From: Robiginitomaculum sp.
GTDB taxonomy: Bacteria; Pseudomonadota; Alphaproteobacteria; Caulobacterales; Maricaulaceae
Length of the DNA: 45,590 nt
Direction: 5' to 3'
Assembly: GCA_021776635.1 (NCBI GenBank)
Contig: JAJFFN010000014.1
Coordinates: 1-45,590, forward strand
The stretch's first letter is position 1. The number at the start of each line of letters is the position of its first letter. Shown in pieces: positions 40,754-45,590 of this stretch. The translations under genes were made by a program, and so were the position numbers. The notes under the pieces are model-generated. The model was given only the letters and a program-made list of their open reading frames with translations. It did not search any database and was not told the origin of the DNA.

Positions 40754-41175
40754 TGCCGCAAAAAAACAAGAACTGTTATCAATATTTCCTCGAAATTCAA
40801 ACACGCTGGAACGACAATGATATGTATGGTCATATTAATAATGCCGTTTACTATTTTTGGTTTGATACTTTGGTGAATAATTTTTTAATTGAAACTGGTT
40901 TGGTTGATCCGCACGTCAGTGAAAGTATAGGGTTGGTGGTTGAAACGGGTTGCCAGTATTTCGCCCCGTTGTCCTATCCTGAAATTATCACAGCCGGGTT
41001 GAGAGTTTCGAAAATTGGCAGTTCCAGTGTTAGGTATGAAATTGGGTTGTTTAAGCAAGGCGCAAAGAAACCTTGCGCTGAAGGACATTTCATTCATGTT
41101 TATGTTGATGCACAAACCCGTAAACCAAAACCGATTAGTAGCAAAATGCGAGAAAAGCTTAAAACCTTGATGTAA
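40753..41175 (+). CDS. Hotdog-fold acyl-CoA thioesterase (4HBT family)
   Basis: A 140-residue cytoplasmic thioesterase. The 4-hydroxybenzoyl-CoA thioesterase/YbgC pattern TRWNDNDMYGHINNAVYYFWF lies at about 17-37, written here in parts TRWNDNDMYGH and INNAVYYFWF; Asp21 or Asp23 would be the acid. The later SSSVRYEIGLF and AEGHFIHVYVD strands complete the single hotdog domain. It hydrolyses an acyl- or aryl-CoA. The overlap with the alcohol dehydrogenase gene suggests a shared pathway, possibly releasing or recycling acids from CoA. Confidence 0.88.
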   Translation: MPQKNKNCYQYFLEIQTRWNDNDMYGHINNAVYYFWFDTLVNNFLIETGLVDPHVSESIGLVVETGCQYFAPLSYPEIITAGLRVSKIGSSSVRYEIGLFKQGAKKPCAEGHFIHVYVDAQTRKPKPISSKMREKLKTLM

Positions 41176-41342
41176 CCTTTCCAATTTGCGAACGGCGCAT
41201 TCCAAACACTTTAATATTGTCAAATTATCCAATTCATCAGGACCACCTTATTTTGTCAAAGGTCGTAAAAAATCTCGAAATGATTTGTATTCAGATATAC
41301 GAAATGCGGTTCATTCAAGATAACCTACAAGTTATAGTGCTT

Positions 41343-41396
41343 TGTGAAGGTTATTCACATTCCCTCCACAACCGATTATTGTTTCCTGTGGAATAA
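41343..41396. promoter_or_regulatory. DnaA-box-like motifs in the 248-base dnaB upstream region
   Basis: TTATTCACA at 41351-41359 fits the TTATNCACA DnaA-box consensus. It is also the right arm of a dyad, TGTGAA-N5-TTCACA (41343-41359). On the opposite strand, 41387-41396 reads TTATTCCACA, a box with one extra base. No gene was seen in 41176-41423. DnaA control of dnaB is plausible but unproven. Confidence 0.45.
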
Positions 41397-41423
41397 TAGC
41401 TTATTATCTGCTAGCCTTTAACT

Positions 41424-42914
41424 ATGGCAGATTTAATGGACGATTTTTCCGATAACGAAATTGATGCAGACGACTTGATACCGAATAGTATCGAGGCCGA
41501 ACAAGCATTGTTGGGGGCAATCCTGTACGACAATGAAATCTACCACAGGGTTAGCGGGATCGTAACAAAAGAGCATTTTTACAATCCCGTACACGTTCGG
41601 ATTTTTGACAGCATTTCTGTATTAATTGAACACGGCAAATTAGCTGATGCTATTGTCCTTAAGAACAGGTTTTCGCAAGACGAAACTCTGGTCGATATCG
41701 GTGGTGTAGATTATCTTGCGCAACTGTTAGAGAGCAGACCCGATGGATCTGCTGCACCTGAATATGCCAAATTGATTTTCGATTTAGCACTTCGCCGTGA
41801 GCTTATTAGGCTTGGCGGCGAAATGAAGGCCAGTGCAGAAGATCCAGACAGCGAGAATGATGGCCGCGCCCAAATATCTGAAGCCGAGGGACAATTGTTC
41901 TCGCTTGCCGAAACAGGTGCCGTGCAAAGCGGTTTTGTTGGCTTTGACAAGGCGTTGATGAAATCCATTGAAATGGCGACGGCAGCGTTTGAGCGGGATG
42001 GCGGATTGTCAGGAATTAGCTCAGGCCTTATTGATCTGGATAGGCAATTGGGCGGATTACATAAATCTGATTTAATAATTTTGGCTGGACGCCCATCTAT
42101 GGGAAAAACATCATTGGCGACAAATATCGCATTTCATATTGCCAAAGCACATAAATCCGAGAAGGACGACAAAGGGATTGAACGCACAACGGAAGGCGGC
42201 GTCGTTGGATTTTTCTCTCTGGAAATGTCGGCGGATCAATTGGCTACCCGTTTGCTCGCTGAGCAATCAGGCGTTCCGTCTAATAAAATTCGGCGCGGAG
42301 ATATAACCCAAGCAGAATATGAGGATGTAAGAGACGCGGCAGAAGTAATAGAGAAAATCCCTCTTTATATTGATGATACGGGTGGATTGACCATTGGGGC
42401 GTTGTCTGCACGGGCAAGACGCTTAAAACGCATGGTGGGGCTAGATATCATTGTTGTAGATTATTTACAATTGTTGTCTGGGAGCGGACGGCAAAACGAT
42501 GGCCGCGTCCAAGAAGTGACCCAGATTACCATGGGCCTGAAAGCATTGGCCAAGGACCTTGATGTACCCGTATTGGCGCTGGCGCAATTATCAAGACAAG
42601 TTGAGCAGCGCGACGATAAAAAGCCACAGCTTGCTGATCTTCGCGAATCTGGTTCTATTGAACAAGACGCCGATGTTGTGATGTTTGTCTATAGGGCGGA
42701 ATATTATAAAGAACGCGAAAAGCCCAATGATACCAACACAGAAGCCGTTCACAAATGGCAAGAGGAAATGGATATTTTGCATGGTAAGGCCGAGGTTATT
42801 GTTGGTAAGCAGCGCCACGGACCAATTGGAACTGTACCTTTGTCATTTAAAGCGGAATTGACTAAATTTGGCAATCTCTCCTTTGATGATCGTTATAAAG
42901 ATAGCCAACACTAG
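41424..42914 (+). CDS. dnaB: Replicative DNA helicase DnaB
   Basis: A 496-residue hexameric helicase that unwinds DNA ahead of the replication fork. The N-terminal domain (about 20-170) starts with IPNSIEAEQALLGAILYD. The RecA-like domain has a Walker A GRPSMGKT (222-229), EMSADQLATRLL, a Walker B IIVVDYLQLL, and DLRESGSIEQDADVVMF in motif H4. The C-terminal KQRHGPIGTV signature is present. No intein was seen. It is 22 bases before alr and probably cotranscribed. DnaA-box-like motifs lie in the promoter region. Confidence 0.97.
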   Translation: MADLMDDFSDNEIDADDLIPNSIEAEQALLGAILYDNEIYHRVSGIVTKEHFYNPVHVRIFDSISVLIEHGKLADAIVLKNRFSQDETLVDIGGVDYLAQLLESRPDGSAAPEYAKLIFDLALRRELIRLGGEMKASAEDPDSENDGRAQISEAEGQLFSLAETGAVQSGFVGFDKALMKSIEMATAAFERDGGLSGISSGLIDLDRQLGGLHKSDLIILAGRPSMGKTSLATNIAFHIAKAHKSEKDDKGIERTTEGGVVGFFSLEMSADQLATRLLAEQSGVPSNKIRRGDITQAEYEDVRDAAEVIEKIPLYIDDTGGLTIGALSARARRLKRMVGLDIIVVDYLQLLSGSGRQNDGRVQEVTQITMGLKALAKDLDVPVLALAQLSRQVEQRDDKKPQLADLRESGSIEQDADVVMFVYRAEYYKEREKPNDTNTEAVHKWQEEMDILHGKAEVIVGKQRHGPIGTVPLSFKAELTKFGNLSFDDRYKDSQH

Positions 42915-42936
42915 AGCACTTTAAAGAGCAGTTTCA

Positions 42937-44055
42937 ATGGCAAGAGCACGAACTTATTCCTCAAGACCAGTTTTGACGGTGAACCTCACCGCACTTGCGG
43001 ATAATTACCAATATCTGGCGAGCTTAATTGGCGGCGCACGCATGGCGGCGAGTATCAAGGCCGATGCCTATGGGCTTGGCTCTGATGTGGTTGGTCGGGC
43101 GCTTTACGGGGCTGGGTGCCGGACATTCTTTGTCGCCCACGCTGGCGAAGGTAAATTATTACGAACCGCCATTGGGGCAAAGGCCAGCATTTATGTGCTA
43201 AGCGGTAACACGCCCCAAGACACCGCAATATTTTTTGGCAGCAAATTAAAGCCCGTCATAAATTCCCTGACCCAGGCGCGTGATTGGGTCAAAGCCATCA
43301 AAGACGTTAACCATCCGCCGCGCACAGCCTTGCATTTTGATACGGGGATAAATAGGCTTGGTATCCCTAATGAGGAGGTTGATGTCTTTGCAAATGATAA
43401 AGCTCTGATAGAAGCTTTGGATGTTGATTTGGTGATGTCGCATTTGGCCTGTGCTGGGGACCGTGAGCACCCTTTGAATGCACAGCAATTGGGAAAATTT
43501 AAAATGATATCGGCTTTAATGCCGATGGTGCCGCTTTCTCTTGCTAATACTGGCGGCATTTATTTGGGTGCTGAGTATCACTTTAAATTGGTGCGACCAG
43601 GTATCGGGCTTTACGGTGGAAAAGTCACCAATACGCCAGATACAGAAGGCGTAAAACCCGTTGTCGAGCTACATGCGCCAGTGCTACAGATAAAGACAGT
43701 TAAGAAGGGCGAGACCATCGGTTATAATGCCAGTTTCACCGCCCTTAAAGACATGAAAATAGCTATTGTCAGTGCTGGATATGCTGACGGTCTGCCGGTT
43801 AATCTCAGTGGCTCTGACAAACGCATAGTCACATCTGCGCGTCTCGGTAAACACCGCGTTCCCGTAGTTGGCCGTGTCAGCATGGACTATACCATCCTCG
43901 ATATCACAAATTATAAAGGGTTTGTGGAATTGGGTGGCAAAGCCGTATTCTTCGGCGAAGACCTAGAAGCCCAATCCGCCCACTCACAAATGATCAATTA
44001 CGAAGTCATGACCCATCTCGGAGCAAGATGCCGCAAAATTTATGTAAATGAATAG
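42937..44055 (+). CDS. alr: Alanine racemase
   Basis: A 372-residue PLP enzyme making D-alanine for peptidoglycan. The Schiff-base lysine is Lys41 in ASIKADAYGLG; the tyrosine in SAGYADGLP (Tyr282) is the second catalytic base; HFDTGINRLG and RPGIGLYGG are further signatures. The start is ATG, with AGAG about twelve bases upstream. Its neighbour is dnaB, a pairing seen in other bacteria, including many alphaproteobacteria. Confidence 0.96.
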   Translation: MARARTYSSRPVLTVNLTALADNYQYLASLIGGARMAASIKADAYGLGSDVVGRALYGAGCRTFFVAHAGEGKLLRTAIGAKASIYVLSGNTPQDTAIFFGSKLKPVINSLTQARDWVKAIKDVNHPPRTALHFDTGINRLGIPNEEVDVFANDKALIEALDVDLVMSHLACAGDREHPLNAQQLGKFKMISALMPMVPLSLANTGGIYLGAEYHFKLVRPGIGLYGGKVTNTPDTEGVKPVVELHAPVLQIKTVKKGETIGYNASFTALKDMKIAIVSAGYADGLPVNLSGSDKRIVTSARLGKHRVPVVGRVSMDYTILDITNYKGFVELGGKAVFFGEDLEAQSAHSQMINYEVMTHLGARCRKIYVNE

Positions 44056-44078
44056 CTAGCCCAGCTCTAAACTACCTG

Positions 44079-44086
44079 TTAACCAT
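44079..44086 (+). promoter_or_regulatory. CtrA half-site-like motif (TTAACCAT)
   Basis: TTAACCAT, described as a CtrA half-site in Caulobacter, lies 90 bases before the TadG-like gene. Pilus genes are often in the CtrA regulon. Eight bases alone are weak evidence. Confidence 0.3.
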
Positions 44087-44175
44087 GCCCACAGAATGTT
44101 GTTTTTTTAGTGGCTATGGTTATAGAATTTCAAGATGCCGTCATTATAAGGATTAACTAACTTGTGGAGGACGGT

Positions 44176-45213
44176 ATGCGGTTGCGTAAATTATTAAAAA
44201 AATACACGCGCAATACTGAAGGCGGGTTTGCGCTGTTTTTTGCAGGTGCATTGACAATGATTTTAGTCGTGGTCGGGGCTGCCTATGAGTATTCCGGTAT
44301 GAATTCCGCAAAAGTAAAGCTGCAAAACTCACTTGATACAGCTGCGTTAGCGGCTGCGAGCATTATCCGAACTGACAAAAAAAATGCGAAGAATACGGCT
44401 GAAAAAGTCTTGAAAGTAAATATAGCATTGATTGATGGTATTTCTCTCAAAGGAAAGACCAAGGTGAAAGTAGACAACAAGACACAAGAAATTACCGTAT
44501 CGGCCAAGGTTGATTATCAGACAGTGTTCGGGGGCATTCTTGGTATGAATAATGTTGAGATTACATCCAGTAGCACGAGCGGCTTTGCTATTGAAACAAT
44601 GAACCCATTTGCAGTTTACCTTATATTGGATGTGTCTGGTTCGATGTCTTGGCTTTCCAGTGATGGTAAGGTGAAAATACAGTCATTGAAAAAAGCCGTA
44701 GATGATATGTTTTACACACTTTATAGCACGAGCGAAAACCCGTCCTTGCTAACAAGCACAATCCGAACAGGGTTTGCATCCTATAACACATCACTTGGAA
44801 ATGTCGTAAATATGAACACGGGCTATAGCGCAACGACCAATGATGTGCATAATCTGGCCGCAGGTGGTGGAACCAATTCAACGCCGGGCTTTCAATATGC
44901 TTACGACCAAATCAAAGCGGAAATGGCCTCAGAAAACAAATTGGGCGCTTATATGGTGTTCATGACGGATGGTGACAACAATAAGCCCACCTGGGATGTG
45001 TCAACACTCGCGCTCTGCGAACAGGCTAAATTAGACAACATCACTATATTTACTGTTGCTTTCGAAGCACCCGCGAAAGGCAAAGCCTTGTTAAAAGCCT
45101 GTGCTACAGACCCTAGTAAATCCTATAATTCCGCGAATTCGACTAGTTTAAACATGGCCTTTAGAGATATTGGCCGCGAAATCAGTCAATCCGTCGTCCG
45201 CATAAAACGCTAG
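44176..45213 (+). CDS. TadG-like pilus-associated protein with VWA domain
   Basis: A 345-residue protein. The N-terminus is TadE/TadG-like: short basic leader, then GGFALFFAGALTMILVVVGAAYEYS as a membrane segment (about 16-40) with the following SAKVKLQNSLDTAALAAA. From about 145 a VWA domain shows DVSGS (152-156) and FMTDGDNN, an intact MIDAS. Such proteins localise Flp/Tad pili or act outside the membrane in surface adhesion. GTG 44164 is possible, but ATG 44176 has GGAGG five bases before it. No other tad genes are in the window. Its promoter has a CtrA-half-site-like motif. Confidence 0.82.
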   Translation: MRLRKLLKKYTRNTEGGFALFFAGALTMILVVVGAAYEYSGMNSAKVKLQNSLDTAALAAASIIRTDKKNAKNTAEKVLKVNIALIDGISLKGKTKVKVDNKTQEITVSAKVDYQTVFGGILGMNNVEITSSSTSGFAIETMNPFAVYLILDVSGSMSWLSSDGKVKIQSLKKAVDDMFYTLYSTSENPSLLTSTIRTGFASYNTSLGNVVNMNTGYSATTNDVHNLAAGGGTNSTPGFQYAYDQIKAEMASENKLGAYMVFMTDGDNNKPTWDVSTLALCEQAKLDNITIFTVAFEAPAKGKALLKACATDPSKSYNSANSTSLNMAFRDIGREISQSVVRIKR

Positions 45214-45318
45214 CCATATATTAGGTGTAGAAAATACACGCATATATACGGATTGTTACCTCATCTAGACACAAGGCGTTCTTTGCGCATAATGTTTGCC
45301 TAAGGATAGGAAATAGAT

Positions 45319-45590
45319 ATGAAAAACATCATCACTCTAGAGCACTCCTCTTTAATATGGAATCACTTTGAGCGCCCGGGTTTGTTCCGTGAACAGGAGG
45401 TGTTTACGACGCGGTGCCCCATTTTTGCTTTCGGGACCGTTAGGAGACAGCGACGCATTCACGGTGTCTTGTGCCCTGCGGGTGCAAACTCGGGTGACCG
45501 GATTAACGAAATAACGTGTGTTTTCTATATCTTACGTGTGGCTTGGGCGATCTTTGCTTTTTGGATTGCGTTGCGTCCCTTGACCGGGGC
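45319..45590 (+). CDS. Open reading frame cut by the window end, unrecognised
   Basis: ATG at 45319 has AGGA seven bases upstream and the frame stays open to the end (90 codons), with a hydrophobic stretch near the cut (CVFYILRVAWAIFAFWIAL). I recognise no family. Arginine codons AGG, AGA and CGA, rare in the neighbours, occur in it, and it overlaps the dispersed repeat at 45363-45391, so it may be a chance frame in non-coding or imported DNA. Confidence 0.35.
   Translation, partial: MKNIITLEHSSLIWNHFERPGLFREQEVFTTRCPIFAFGTVRRQRRIHGVLCPAGANSGDRINEITCVFYILRVAWAIFAFWIALRPLTG
45363..45391 (+). repeat. Copy B of the dispersed 29-bp repeat
   Basis: Matches 1923-1951 at 25 of 29 positions. A TAGAGCA heptamer at 45338-45344 precedes it by 18 bases, exactly as at copy A, though the 18 bases between are poorly conserved. 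Confidence 0.45.

Overview
The window reads as chromosomal DNA of an alphaproteobacterium, probably a marine member of the Caulobacterales/Maricaulales/Hyphomonadaceae neighbourhood. The support is a ChvI/ChvG two-component pair followed by EIIA and HPr genes of the regulatory phosphotransferase system, a perfect CtrA box, a TadG-like protein, a PduO-HIG1 pair, and a Paracoccus-like narK1-narK2-narGHJI layout. The genus cannot be fixed from the sequence. Coding density is high, and no complete insertion sequence, prophage or CRISPR array was seen.

Layout. 1-4.4 kb: the end of an unidentified gene, a secreted tail-collar protein, then a leftward signalling operon chvI-chvG-EIIA-ptsH-TonB-like lipoprotein that lacks the usual hprK. 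4.5-9.8 kb: rightward unknown protein, cation/proton antiporter, bifunctional penicillin-binding protein behind a CtrA box, and a Sel1-repeat protein. 9.8-15.3 kb: leftward HIG1 protein, cobalamin adenosyltransferase and gamma-glutamyltransferase, divergent from a PLP decarboxylase and a P1-family aminopeptidase, then tRNA-Arg(ACG). 15.3-22.9 kb: leftward aldehyde dehydrogenase, DUF3604 lipoprotein, membrane-anchored parvulin and HupE/UreJ-like protein, divergent from a TonB-dependent receptor. 22.9-35.8 kb: a respiratory nitrate reduction locus. 36-45.6 kb: a large von Willebrand A protein with a degenerate transglutaminase-like region, a fossil aldehyde dehydrogenase fragment, iron alcohol dehydrogenase plus thioesterase, dnaB-alr, a TadG-like protein and an open frame running off the end.

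The nitrate locus is the most notable region. narK1, narK2, narG, narH, narJ and narI run as one tightly spaced unit ending in a good terminator. Transcribed divergently is a regulator in which a nitrate/nitrite-sensing NIT-type domain is joined to a Crp/Fnr-type cNMP-binding plus helix-turn-helix module, with a C-terminal C-X2-C-X7-C-X7-C cluster. Two perfect dyads of the form TTGAC-N4-GTCAA occur, one in the divergent narK/regulator region and one before the outer-membrane porin gene downstream. The regulator keeps the E..SR recognition-helix pattern that Fnr uses to read TTGA. This suggests a self-contained one-component nitrate regulon: import, reduction and a co-regulated porin.

Other points of interest are the DUF3604-parvulin-HupE operon with three 16-bp direct repeats before it, a 29-bp duplication at the end of the gamma-glutamyltransferase gene whose two copies differ only synonymously, and traces of a second aldehyde dehydrogenase beside the alcohol dehydrogenase. 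All functions are inferred from sequence reading alone; no database search was run.
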